Below the pieces are notes generated by a model. That model ran no database searches and had not been told where the DNA came from. It was given only the letters and a program-made list of their open reading frames with translations. Position numbers and translations under genes: made by a program. Shown here in pieces: positions 26,137-41,100 of a stretch of DNA of 64,000 nt; within the stretch, counting starts at the first letter, position 1, and each line of letters opens with the position of its first letter. The DNA is taken from assembly GCA_921293015.1 (NCBI GenBank), contig OV121082.1:25185497-25249496 (forward strand), written 5' to 3'. Origin of the DNA: Phorcus lineatus. Taxonomy: Eukaryota; Mollusca; Gastropoda; Trochida; Trochidae.

Positions 26137-29100
26137 GTAAGTAAAACAAGAAGAACTAGCACTTATCTCTAGGATTCATTATTCTTTGAGTTGTTACATT
26201 GGTAGGAATCATGTCTGTTTCTTAGATCTGTTGATGTTTAAAAGTTTCCTTGATAGGCATCAAAGAGCGTCACACAAAAAAATCATTTACTATTGTTTTG
26301 ATAGTGTATTTTGTGTGTATGATACCCTACATACAACAGAGCGTATAGAAATGATGTTATCCATTTAAAAGAGTTTTCATTTCCATTCTCCCTTTTTTTC
26401 ATGGTCATTAATTATTAATTACTCTAAGAGAGAGTTCTTTTTGGTACTTTCAAGTGTTTTCCATCATAAATTTGATAACTTTTAATCTAATAGAAAACCT
26501 AGAGTTAAACCTGTTACTGCAGATGGATTGATATAAAGCTCACCTGTACCAGGCCTCATACTTAATCCGTCTTGGTTCAGAAATTAAAAGGAGTGAATTG
26601 AAACGTGCTGCATTGCACTGTGTTTCCTTATTGAGTAGCAACACAAAGACTGCATGTTCACAATGTGCTAAACAAATTGTTGGCGGGCAAGGTCGCTAAA
26701 CCTGAACTTTGTGCCATTCAAGTAGATGAGTTGATGGTTTTGAGCGATGGAAAAGTATTGATGTGTAAATAAAGAAGTTAGGGAGACCATTAGTAACACA
26801 AGGATCATAGACTCTTTACTAAATACTTGCATTAACATGGAAACTGTTTTATCTAAGCCATAAGTCAAAATCTCAGGTAAAATAGGAAATGGAAATATAC
26901 TTTTTTCCCCATATTTTAAGCCAAAGAGATACAATGCAAAATGTTCTGTATTATATTAATTTTTTTTACCACAAGCGTAAATGTATGTTTACAATTTTTA
27001 GTACTATAATTTGAATGTTCCTGATCTTTGCCAGAAATGGATTTTTCTGTTCATAAACATAAGGTGATTTCGACCTCCTCTTTGTATAATTTGATTTAAA
27101 AGTAAAGGTTTATTACTTTCCCTTTAATAATTTTTGTAAATAGGGACAGATAATGATTATAAAATATTCAAAATTTACTTTCATAACTTATATTTTTGTA
27201 ACTCATATGAAGAGTCGAGATTCTTTATGTGCATTATGCATAAAAATCTTTAACAGGACTACGCGTATAAGAAAAGTAAGTGAGAGTGTTTTATTTATTG
27301 ACATTTTAACTCCAAATCCATCATCACATAATTCTGAATTATACCTCATGGGAACCAAGTCATGAAGCCTCTCAGAGTAAGGGTTTATAGTCTGAGAGAT
27401 AAATAATGCATGACCTATCATGCCTCTGTGTGTCTCCTGCTGAGATCTCTTGGTATACGATAATTGTGATATGTCATGCAGTCTACTCATTAACCAGGGG
27501 CCTAATTAAAAGATAAAGTTAACATTCTTTCTTGGTTATAAAACTTGACAATTTCATCATTTACATTTTGTTACAAAATTGGAATTAACATGATATATTG
27601 AAGACAACTGCAGTGAAGACAAGTTTTAAAGATATATTTAAAGTCAAATAGTTTAAAAAGAATATCAAACAATATGAAAATTGGGTATAACAAGTTTTAT
27701 TTTTACTTAAAAACATCATAAGCTTCATTACTGTTTGTTTCACCAAGTTCTTCAAGATCCTAAAAAGATCCTATCTGGACTTTACCTCTTACACCAAATG
27801 AACCAGGACATAAATTAAACATGGTCTGTTTCAAAATGTAATTTCTTATGACATAAGTAAGTAGTCAGGGAGGAGGAAAAGCAAATGTATTCCTTACAAG
27901 AAAAAACTAATTTTATCAACTTAGTTAATGCTTTGTGTAAAGGCACTTCTCCTGGTAGTGTAGATACACCATGTTCACATACTGGAGAGGTCTAGCATCA
28001 GGGTTATGCATCAATATCCAGCTTATCCATCAGACTGGACAAACACAGGGATGGGGAGCCCTAACACAGCATTCCTCACTCGTCATAACTATCACAGGTA
28101 CCTGCCACTGTCCAACACATGTCTGGCAAACTTGGGCAAAACTTCCCATTTCATTGGTCCTTGTCAACCAATTGGAGTGAAAACGTAATTCCTTGTTATC
28201 CACATACTACAGATATTAATTTTGCCTGTTGGTTAATGTGGAATGAGGGTGGTGTTATGACGTGGAAAGATGCAGTTGATGTAAACAGTGCAGAGGCATT
28301 AAGCACTTGTTTTTGACAAATAATTTTTAAGGGAAAACTTATCTTTTTAAATCTACCTAGATTTCACTTAGTTAGGGAATTCTTATTAGAATAGCTTGCA
28401 ATATTATGTTACTTTAGGTTTTTGGACAACTATACAATTTGCAGTTAGTTATACAGTTACATCTGGAGATTGAAAACCACATAAATATGAAAACTGCACA
28501 ATAATATGTAATCTTTCCTGTCAAGATAAGATTTGATTTTTTGGTTTTATAATAGCATGGGTGTCCTTTATGTTCAAACTTGAATCAGCATTGCAGATTG
28601 TTGTAGTTCTATATCAGATCTTTTATTTTACTTAAGTTCAAATCTTTTAAAACATTTTTCATTAATTCTATTATTATAATGCAACTTCTCTCATACCTCA
28701 TAGGAAATCAACACCATGACAGGAACAAGTTTTCAGGCTATTTTGTTAAAAACTCATGTTAAAGCCACATACTTTGAATGTAAACTCATATGTTCATGTA
28801 ACACAGCATCTAAGGATTGCACATTTTAACACATGCCTCGGCAATGCATTCATACATGTTGCACAAACAGCAAGGTATCGATCAGGGTCCACATCAACCA
28901 AGGAGAACATATTCTCCTTATTCACATCGTTTTTATCAAATGTTCGTCTTCTGTCCAAAGGCATTCTATTCTTTTCATATTGCCCCACATGATAAGTTGC
29001 TTACCCTTGACATACTCCCATCATTGTAACAATATGTCAGTGAATATTAGAGTTTGTGTGTGACATTTGAGTCGTTTGCTCCATAGGGCTGTTATTTACT

Positions 29101-32100
29101 GTGCAAGCAGTCTGTAGTCCCATGTGACTCCAAACATCTTGAATATGAGTGGGATCGAGTTCTAGACATCTCCACACTCTCATAACCTCTTAGTTTTGCA
29201 TTTTCATTACATCTCATTCTCATAGTTTCAGATAATCCCTTCACTTAGTGCTCTCAAATTGTTTTTATTTCTTCTTAAATATATTAACTTGCACCAAATG
29301 TACGCTTTTTTAGTTGTTTGGGCATCATTATTTTTCTCTCCATACATTTTCAAAGTCAGATTGAAATTCAGATTTATTGACATACTTATTTAGTTATTCT
29401 TCATCAATGAGTACATTACTACTATTGATAATCACCAATATTACTTAATTTTACATTTTATTTTCAAGAGAAAGGAAAATATTGGATAGACAATAAAGAA
29501 TTTATGCCTTTGTTAATTGTTAACTTAAAATGTCTTTGTTTTCCTCAACTTACTTTTGAATATGAATCACTGGTATAGTTAAATTCATGAATGTATGGTC
29601 GGGTTATTCTGTGTTGTGAAATATCATTTGTGACTTCAATCTCTGATACCATGCAGGTGTACATGTGTGTTGATCTGTTTTGTAATCATGACCATGACCC
29701 CCATGTTTGTTTCCTTACTGTCTCCATCATTAACTCTACATATGTATCATCATCTGCCTACCTCAGCGCGCAATCAAGGTATGTTGCTATGGAAACCTAT
29801 AGATTAGGTACCTGTAAAGCAATCAGTCTGTCCTACCTGTTACATGTCTCATTATTCATCGCAATCACCGTGTTCATTTTCATCCCCCCTCATTAGTACC
29901 CATGTAACTCTCGCCCTTAGCAAGAAGTGCTCTGTGTAGATTCACCCTGCTTCATAACTTTGTCTCAAAAGTTTTGATTTTTAGCTCATCAGGCTGATCA
30001 TAAGCCAGTTGGGCCATTATTTGTCCACAGTCAGTTCAATCATTTAAAGTACCAAATTTGGACATTTTGACCTTTATTGAACTACTGAACCTCCACAACT
30101 GAAATTTTGTGTTTGTGCTCCATGCAGTGTGGATCGAGCTGTGATACTCATCATCCTTACCTTCAGGACAAAATCTTCTAAAAATTTAGTAGGCATAAGA
30201 AGCTTAAAAAAACAACTAAGAACACATTATGAAGACTAATGTTTGTTTGTTGTGTTTTACCCTTCTTCAAAAATAGGCCTAGTGAGCAGAGATTTTTTTT
30301 ACTTTTGTCCGGAAACAATGTTAAGAAGTTTATATTTTGAAGATGTTTAAAAAATTCATTCTGGGGTTGAGCATTTTTCAGAATGTAGGTGAATAAGATT
30401 TTTGAACCTGCAAAAAATATATCCTGACTTTTCCAAAACATTTTTCAGTATTCTTAACACTTTTTTAGCTCATCTAGCCTATATCGACTTAATATTTTTT
30501 TTTGGCATAGCATGGCGTCACCATCTGTCTGTCTTTTCACTATTTATCCTCCTCCAGAACCGTTGGCTCAGGAAATCTGAAATCTTGGGAATAGAGTCCT
30601 TGGCTAATGAGATTTCTATTTTATAGATTTGATGACCCTCTGACCCCTGATAAGCCCTCACACCCTATTTTAATCTTCTTCTAAAGCAAAATGTCTACAA
30701 GACTGAAACCTACTGTACAGACTACTTAGCTAAAGGGGACTCTATTCTATAGATTTGATGAGCCTGTGACCCGTCAGAAGGGCCAAAGAGGTCACACCCT
30801 AAAAAAACTTTATTGGATCTTTTTTTCCAAAAAGAAAAGACCTAGAAAAGTGAACTCTTGTGCAAAGACCCCTTACCTGATGAGGGTTTTGAAAACAATT
30901 CTTCTGTGATCCTGTGACATCCATTTCTGTAGGATAAATTGTAGAGAGTTGGATGAGCTACAGAGCCAGTGCCTCTATGATATATTGTTGAGCTTTGCCC
31001 TTATTTGCATCATAAATTTGCTTTTAGGCAAAATATAGATTAGTACTTTTTTCTATATACATAATGTGTTGGGTTTTATTTTCAAAGTTTGTTTTGAGAA
31101 ATTGTTGATACCTACAATAATGTCCAATTAAGGAAGTTTGGTTATGATAAGATTCAGATTCCAAGATTGTATGCAATAATATTATGACAAAATTTAAGAA
31201 TACAAAATTAATGTTTTATGAGAGAAAAATACAAAACCCATACCCTATCGGCAAGCGAAAGTACAGGCGTCATTAGCTACATCAGATATCATCATAGATC
31301 ATCCTCCACATTAAGTTCTCACAAATGTGATTCATACCATTTGTTAAAAAATATCTTGGATATGAAGAATATACTTATATGTGCAGTTTCCCATGTAACG
31401 TGTAAATGTGTCTTTGTCCAAGTGTCCAAACAAATCGCACAAATCAGTCATATGTTGAATGTTTAATTTCCACACAATTGTACAACAATAGTGTTTCATG
31501 AGAATACATTTCTATTTCCAGTGGTGTCCAACAGTCCACCTCAGATAAGAAACTTTGTCAGCACGTTGATATGGGCAGAAGATACCCCTCTAGGTGAGTG
31601 GTTGAATCAATCTTTCCTTTTGAACATTTTTGTACAAAATAGATTATTTACAGTGAAGTTGGACTTTGTGAGTAAGTCACAATTTTGGTAATTTGATACA
31701 TGTATACATACATACATAAAAACACTTATATAGCGCTTTTCCTGACCGAAGCCACTCAAATGTTTTGGGACATGAGCCTGGAAATGAGTCTGTACGTGTA
31801 CGATTAACTGCCATAGGCAGACCTGAGCAGATATGTTTTTAACTGAGATTTGAATTCTGTCAATTGCACCAGTGATCGTAATTGGGTGGGTAGACTGTTC
31901 CAAAGTGACAGCGGTTGCCAAATGACTGACATCTGGTGATTTGATAAAGTTCATCCATTTTAATCAACATGAACGGATTCTGCACATAGAATTTATTGAA
32001 TGAACTAGTTATAACTAGTTGTAGTATAATCAAATGATTTCAGCTAGACAAATCTATTTATCGTTATGTCCAAATAAAAAAGTTGTTCTGTCCTTTTTGA

Positions 32101-35100
32101 TTCAAGGCACTGTGATAGGGAACCTGACAGCTTTCGACTCAGATGCATTGGACACGCTGACGTTCAAAATGAACAAGGAGACAGAGCAGTTGGTCAGTCT
32201 TAGTGAACCAGTCAAGTCAGGGGTGGACAACACCTGGACTGTCAACATCATACTGAAAGGAGAACTTGACAGGGACTACGTAAGTTTGTTGGTTGTTTTG
32301 ACTAGGGCACGCACATTGGGGTTCTTCATATTGAATTAATTTATGTCCACATAAACCTCAACTGTTAGTTAAATCTAAATAAAAAATTATATTGAAAATA
32401 TAGTACTTGTAGTATTGGAAATATTTCATAGTTGCTGAATTGAATAAGTATATATTTTATTGTATTGTATATAGTATTTGAATGTTTTTTATAATTTGAT
32501 TGCCATCACTTTTTCCTTAGTTGCAGCTTACAGTAATTTTAACATAAGTTTTAAAAAAAGTCTTCTTGGTGTTTGTTTCAGGGTCAAACTGAACGAAAGC
32601 TGTATTTCTATGTATTTGACGGAACAAGTGAGGTAAGCATTGCAAAAAGATAAGGTAAAAAGAGTGTTTGGGATAGCTATAAAAGTCTGTAATGTTTCCT
32701 TAATTCTTAAATCCATAATTAATATTTTCTCAACTTCTTTTATCCAGAAGGTAGAGGTTTGAACTCTAGCCTCATTATATGAGAAACATGCAAAGATATA
32801 GCTATTACAGGTATGTTATGAAATAAGATGACAAGAATTGTCACTAATCATAGCTCATTTGTCCAGGTTCCCGCTGAAGTGTCACTGTTTATAAGTGACG
32901 TCAATGATGTGGAACCTCAGTTCAAGAACAGACCGTACAAGGCAACAATTAGTGAGGTAAATTTATGTGTCAAGATAATTGACCTACATGTATGAGAGTC
33001 ATTAAGGAAATCATTTTCATTTATGCATTTAATAGCATTTTTTTGGCAAATTTTATTTGCTCAAATTTGTCCCATTAAATACCAGTATATGCAAAGTACT
33101 TTTTCTTCAGATTGTAAAACATTTCACTGCATTTCAATTACCTGTAGTTGTGGAATAAAGTGTCAGTATCAAGCAAATAGTGCATGAGGCCAATATTGTG
33201 TGAACATCTCAAATTGAATCAAGTTAGGGTAAAAGATTTGTGTAGCTGAAGCAAACTTGCAATGTTTGTGTAAGATATCCTTGTTTTGATTATATATCTT
33301 GCAAGTTACCTGATCAGCTTAATGTATAATCAGCAGAATAACCTGTAACTGGTGGATGATGGACGAGCTCAAGCAGTTAAAAAAACAGCTCAATTCTTAC
33401 ATTCAACACTATATTTATGCCTTTACAGAATATAATGTAATAATATTACTATTATTAATATTATATTACAGAATGTGGAGGTTGGTTCAGTAGTTTTTTC
33501 TGGAGTGTCGGCAACAGACCCTGACAATGGGAGGGGTGGGACCATACAGTATTCCATGGAGGTGAGTTCAATTTTACAGTCTGTCAACACATCCTGAAAG
33601 TAGGTGTAATGTTACTAATGATGTTGTACAGGTTTAGGAAGTACATATTTTTAGAGGGGCTAAACTAGTGCAAAATTATCTATTATACGTTCTTTGTTTT
33701 AGATTGTTTTGATTTATGATTATTTGTGATAGATACATTGGGTTTATTTAACTGTTATGAGGGATCCAAAACAAAATGATTTTTAATAGTTATTGAATAA
33801 TTTTTCTATTGCTGTAGACGGACGCACAGGCTGCAGATGAGGATTACCGGACCACTTTCGCGATCAATCAGTACACCGGTAGCATCAACATCACCAAACC
33901 TCTGGACTACGAGAAACACAACTTCTACCAGTTCAAGATTAGAGCTGTGGTCAGTACATCCAAACACATGCACTTTTGGTTTTGTTTCAGAAATATCCTT
34001 TGCAGGATCAATAACTCAGTTTCTAAAGACCTCCTTATTCATAGGTCTTTCTTCAATGGCTGGAATGGGTTGATTTTACTACATAAAATATCTTTATTTT
34101 TATTTCATCTCTTGGTAGATTGTTATGCTGGTGGTCCATCAATAATGTCATTTGAGCCTAATGTCAATTGTAATATTTGATTGTAAGTAGACATTCAATT
34201 TTGTTTTAGATGGTTAAAATTTAATTATCAAATGTTGTGTTTTTGTGCCTTCAGGATGGGTATGGACTGGAGGGGGCACCTGCTGACTTTGTTGTGACGG
34301 TGCTGGATGTACAGGACACGCCCCCTTTCTTTGTCAATTTGCCCTACAGTGCAGAGGTCGATGAGAATGTCACTGTGGTGAGCACCTTATCTTCCTTCTA
34401 CCAGATGGTGACTCAGTCCAAAACATCATATAACTGAACATCAGGGGTCTGAAATTTACTTTTCCAAGAGGCTTTAAACTGTTTAAAAAACTATTATTGT
34501 TGATAGATATAGAGGTTATGAAATTGAACATGTCAGATATGTTTATTGAGAAAATTTCAAATTTTATTTTTCAGGGAACACCAATACAACAGGTTTCAGG
34601 TCTTGATGGAGACAGGGGTATTCCAAATAACCTAACTTACAGATTTGTTGGTGGTGAGTTTATGGAACATAGGGAATAACTTCAATACCATCTTTGAGAA
34701 GCATTTAGAAGTTGGTAAGATGAAAACAGAACAATTTCTGTGGATGTATTATATCTTTTATCGAGCCTTTTCTCTATTTATTTTACTAACTGCAATAAAG
34801 AAGTTGTGAATCCATGAAAGTTGTTTTCTATTTAACTTCAATACCCTTCATCAATGTGTAATCAATGATCATTTTTCTCTAGTGTAAGGAAATGCTTCAT
34901 CTTGTGTTCCATTATATTGGAATGCCTCCTTCAGTCAAATATTAATATGCAAATGTTCCAATCCACTTCCAATATCTTTTAGCCCTGACCAGCTTCAGAT
35001 AATTCCTTTGTCAATGAGTAAGAAAACTGAATGAATTAAAGTGCCCCTCTTTGGAGTACTAATCTTTTCAACATAAGAAAAGTTTGAATTTATGACATGA

Positions 35101-38100
35101 ATTTGTTTGCAGGAGACTTTGAAGACTTTGATCTGAACCCATCCTCTGGATGGATCACTGTGAAGAACCAGCTGGACAGAGACTCGCCGCGGGTCAGGAA
35201 CAGAGGAGGAGTGTACGCCTTCACTGTGGAGGCAAGTACCTGTTTAGCAGTGTCATTGCCTCGTTTCATTCCAAAGGACTTGAAAGACGCACTTGTTGCT
35301 ACCTTGCTCTGAGATCATCTTTATGAAAACATAGTGTACCTCATAATTCTAATCATTATGCAATCAGTACCTTTCTGTATATGTGTTTTCCAAGTTTTGA
35401 GTTAAGCTCTCGTACCTGCTTGGGATATCCTCTTGATACTCTATTCCTGGATACTTGGACTGAACAACCCTTTTCTACTTTACTATGCAATGATGACAAT
35501 GATCATTTGACAAAATAGTATTAGTTTGGTACACATATTGACTTGTTGATTTCTTTTGCTAATTTCTTGATGTATTAATGCTTACAAGTGAGAGAAATAA
35601 CAAGATGTGTTATCTGGTACCCATAATGTATGATAATGATTAGATTTTGATATAATATATTTGACCAACTCCTTACCATATGGTAAGATAATGAAATGAT
35701 TTAGATATTTACATAACCATTTATTAAGCTTAAGGTAAGATAATGAAATAAGCAAGGTTTAATGATTGTAAAAAAATAATTTTCTACTGCACTGAAGTAG
35801 ACCTAACTATCTTTAAATCTATGGTTCCTCTAGGCAGCAGAAGTTATCCCCCTTGGCCAGGTGAACCCTGGTCAGACGACTGCTACCACACTTGTGACGA
35901 TCACAGTGCTGGATGTGAATGATAATGAGCCGATGTTCAGTCAGATGGAGTACACCGCTACAATCCTGGAGAACATGCAGAACGGAGTGCCCATCACCTT
36001 CACAGACCAGGTCATGCAGGTCGCAGACGCAGACCAGGTCAGTGTTGGCACGGTTGGATACTTAATTACTGTAAAATCATTTATTTTCGCGGGAAGTTAT
36101 TTTCGCGCAAACATAAAAAATGACTGATTCGACTAAGCAATAGCAAAAATTTGGTGAGCAAAACTACATGCACCGTGCAGCAAAGGTTACAGTGAAACTA
36201 GTAGTAATTAAAAACAATATTAATTCAAAAAGTCAATGATCAATTTTTTTTAATATATTGTCATTAAACATCTTCAAGGTTTGAAGTGGTAACGATACCT
36301 GTCGCAAAATTTTCCCGGAAGTAAACATTCGCAACGGTTTAGTTTGATCTTTAACTCCAAACAATAGTGTTTGAATGATGTGACTTCTCGAGATCTCGTT
36401 CAAAGAAATATCATACCGAAAGGAAAATATACGCACCGAATCGAAGCTCTAGCTTACCGCAATCAAAACATCAGGACACGCATATTGGCGATCAAGAGTG
36501 GATTCCGCCAGGCCGGATTATTGTGATGACTGTGTTTGCACAACAAACAACGTGCATATCGGCGTACGATGTACACACTTGTGAGAGCTCTAATTAGTGA
36601 CTCGTCATTAATGAACGAACCAAACATTCCTGTGAGTAATAAAATGTGTCAACCATATTAGTTGTCTGTTATTGGTTTTCTTCACGTTCATTACCATAAT
36701 ATTTCGCGATGTTTTATTATTCGTGCATTATGGCTTTGCGCGAAAATTAAACCCCCGGGAAATATTATGATTTTACAGTACATTGTTTATCCAGCAATTG
36801 GTCACTTTGAATTTTTTAAAGCATATTTTAAAACTAGAAATACTCATGCATGTAGGAAAACACTATGCTTGCAAGTAGAACTAACAAATAAAATATGATT
36901 TTTGTAATATCTGGTGCTGATTTTTAATTATAGAAGTGAAATTAAGTTTTCTCAACAATGAACATTATAAATGTTAAATGGACATGAAAGAAGTACTGAA
37001 AATAAAAATAATTCTTTGTTTTTCTTCAGGGCACAAACAGCCACTTCAACCTGTACCTTCAGAAGGATGGACTGGAGTACACAGACTTCTCCCCCCTGCC
37101 CCAGGAGGTGTACACAGAGTCCACCGTCCTCATCAGGGTCAACAACTCTCAGGCACTCGATTACGAGAAGAACCATCAGGTCGTCTTTGAGGTAAGACAC
37201 ACTCAATAATCTTGATTGTAAAATCTATGCTCCTTCCTCCTATTATTATGGATTCCTGGTGGCAAAAATAAGCCCTGAGCAAATCTCACAGGAAAATGTT
37301 TCATCAATCAAAATTATTGTTCAGGTCAAATATAAAATTATCAAAAATATTCATATGAAATTTTTTTGGAAAAATAACGCAATAGAATTTCATCAATGTC
37401 ACTTAAATGGGATAGACCATTCTATGAGTTCCTTATTTGTTTAGAACTAAAAATGGATACCCTTGTAAATAAAAGAATGTGTTTCATGAAAAAGTGTCAA
37501 AAATGTTCAATATCACATGAGAACAATCCCATTAGGAAACCTCTCAGGTGTTGAACTTGCATGGGTAATATTCTCCTATTTGGGTAATTATGTATAATGT
37601 CTGTCAATAAAGTTTTACAATGTTGCCCTCAATAAACTATTGTGTATTTCAGGTTGTTGCGGTTGAAGTGGACACTTTAGAGCAGCGGTCAAGCACTGCC
37701 ACGGTCACTGTCAACATAGAAGATATGAACGATAACCCTCCAGTGTTTGCCAATGAGACTTACCTTGTCACCTTGAAAGAGGACGCAGAGGTTGAAAGTA
37801 GCGTCGCTGTTGTTGATGTAAGAGCAACATGTTGATATATATTCTGTTATAAATGTCCACTTATGTAAGGTTCAGGACTTTATGTGAGGTAATTAAGTGA
37901 CTGACAGATGTTTGATAGATATTGTGTATTAAAAAGAAACAACAGTTGTATTTTACACTTAAGTCAATCATGAATAATCATTGTGAATTCTGAAATATAG
38001 CTAAAAGTTAAAAAAGAATATCATGGACAACCACAATGTTTGTTATATAATGAGCAATTGAATTTGCAACATTTCAATGATAAACCTGAATTCGTTAAGT

Positions 38101-41100
38101 GGCACCTGAATCACTAGAAATTAAAGTGCTCATAAATCAAAAGTAAAAATATTTTCATTTTACCTCCTGTTTATTTATCTTTTGATTTATTTTATTAATT
38201 CAAGTCTGTGAACACTGACTGTATGTTTGCAGGCTACTGACGCAGATTCAGGAGTGTTTGGAGAAATAACTTACTCTATCAGAGGAGGGAGAAACAAGTG
38301 GGTACATCCTTGAATAGTAACAAAAGTGCTCATGTAACAAATACATCTGGAATGTCATGAGGACAACTCTCATGTTTATATAGAACAATTTTAAAGGAGC
38401 AAAAATACTTATGAACATGGTTTCATCCCCCTCATGTATTTAGAAAATTAAAAAAACTATACCATATAAATAATATCTTTTGTAAGTGTGTGTCTTTTGA
38501 AAAGCTTACATCAATTCAAGGCTACCATCAAATGTATGTTTTTGTAGGTTAATTGTCTTTAAGGGTTTCTAAAGCAGTTCCTTATAGATTTGAGATGATT
38601 TCCTTTGGCAGATTCCGTATTGGTCTGACTACAGGCGTGATTTATGTGGCTGGAGAGCTGGACAGGGAAACCACTGACGAATACTATTTAACAGCAGAGG
38701 CGAAAGATGGGGGCGGTCTCCGTACTCCGGTTGAGGTGAAGATTGTGATTGAGGATGTGAATGATAAGGCACCCGTGTTCAGACGCAAGGAATATGAGGC
38801 TTCACTCAGGGAAAGAGACACTGACTTTCTCAGACCTCTTCTTGTCGAGGTATGTGCTGAGCACAAACTATATGATATCAGAAGTATTCATGTTTATGAC
38901 TTTTAAAAAATCATGTGGAATCTGTAATAAACCAAATTTGAATAATAAAATTTCTTGATAAAGAGTGTGCAGCACTTACTTGTATTAACGGTAAATCTGC
39001 TTTAGGTATTAACGGTAAATCTGCTTTAGGTATTAACAGTAAATCTGCTTTAGAGCTTGATTCTGAAGCTCAGTGTTTACTATCAACAGTTTGAGTGAAC
39101 CACATGCAAATGTAATAAGTTCAACAAAAACCTCATTTATTATTTGTTGTCATGTGGAGATTAATCATCAATGTGTGAATATAATTAGAACTAATATCCT
39201 TATCAAGTGTGATATAATTGAAGTACAATTTTACTAACTTCTATTATTTCATTAACCTGATAATATCAATTAAGAAAAATTTCTTTGTGTATGATATATA
39301 TATTCATAACATTATGTATCATAGACGGGAACTTATTGCTTTTGTTTTTCATACAGGCATTTGATGATGACAAGGCCGGAACCAGTAACAGTGAGGTGCG
39401 GTACAAAATACACAACGTTCCTCCAGGGCTGGAGAGCAACTTCACCATTGATAAACTAACAGGCAGAATAGGCGTCAAAGAACCTCTAGACTTCGAGAAG
39501 CTTGACCCTGCACTGAATGGCAAGGTCATCATGGAGGTCATGGCCTATGACCTTGGAGAACCATCCCTCTCGAGCACAGTCTTTGTTAATATCACAGTGG
39601 AGGTAAAATATGCATCAATCCTTTTTGTAACAATGAGAGTTAACTTAGTTTACACTGTATCTTATGTCCTTATTAATACTTATAAGATGAATGTAGTAAA
39701 ATGTTTCAGTACAAATGTTAAGGACATTGTCAAAGATCTTTGGTTTAACATGATTGTTGTTGAGTTTTCATCATTGGCAAATAAATCAGTTTTACTGTAG
39801 AATGATGTTGTGAAATCCATATGTTTCTGTTTCAGGATGTCAATGACAATGCTCCAAAGTTTGAGGAACCGGTCTATGCTGCTTCTGTGCCTGAAAATGC
39901 AACACAAGGTAGTTTCATAGTTTAATGACAAAAAATAAATTTGATTGTTTTTTACCTAAACACACATGTATGTTTCATTAATGTTGGTACCACACAATCT
40001 TCACATTTGTATCTCCAAAGGGTTATCTAAACCATAATCAAGTTTGTAATCAAGTATCAAACTCTAAAATGTTATTTGAAAAAACATCAGTCATTTGCAT
40101 ATTTTAACAGAAAAACATTCCTATCTATTTCAGGTACTGTGTTGCTCACTGTGGCAGCCATTGATCTTGATATTGGCTCCCCTAATGATGAATTCATCTA
40201 CAGAATTGAAAATGGTGCATTGGATAAGTTTAAGATCAACTTTGAAACGGGAGAATTATTTGTAGAGACAGGTGCCAAATTAGATAGAGAGGACAAGTCG
40301 GTGTACATCATGAACGTGTCAGCTATAGACAAGGGTACACCGCCCCAAACAGGTCGCTGTATGGTGATTGTCAATGTGACGGATGTTAACGATGAACTCC
40401 CTGTATTCTCACCTGAGAGTGTAGCGCGCACTGTCAGCGAGAACCTGGAGGAAGGGATGTTTGTTACGACCTTTGAGGCCACTGATGCTGACACCAACAG
40501 CAGGCTGGAATACACAATGCTAAAGTCACTTACAAAAGCATATGATGATCGGAATGATGAGGTGGATGTGGTTGCCAATAACATAACGGTATGGATTCAA
40601 TACCACTTTCATGTTTAAAAATTTTGGTGGACTATGTGAGGATATATATTGAGGGATTCTTCATTGTTCTCTGTTGATAATTTTTGGCTATTTTTTATAA
40701 ACCGTTACCAATTTTGAGTGATGTTTTAACTTGTGTATCTGAAAGGTTTGGAAACAAATTAACAAAATTCTTTTTAAATCTAATTCATTTATTCATAGAA
40801 CTTTTAAGCAATGCTTTGAATAGGCAGTTGAGCTGAACTACCAATGAATGAACTATGAATGATACCATAATGACTATTCAAATATATTGAACAAATATCA
40901 AGGAAATATTTGAAACATTTTAAAAGTCTTCAAATAGTTAAAACTATCTTATCTATGTTCTGATTGTTATTCATTACAATTTATTGTTATACAGGAGTAT
41001 TTCGACATCTTCCCATCCAATGGGACGGTGTATGTATCCTCTACCCTAGACCGTGAAACAGCAGAAAGAGTAGTGGTGAAGATCCTTGTACGAGACATCA

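Noticed and set aside
27971-28316. Overlapping ORFs in two frames
   Set aside because: Overlap of several frames reflects chance lack of stops; nothing resembles a protein family.
29591-29896. 101-codon ORF on the + strand
   Set aside because: No motif, no splice context, composition like translated AT-rich DNA.
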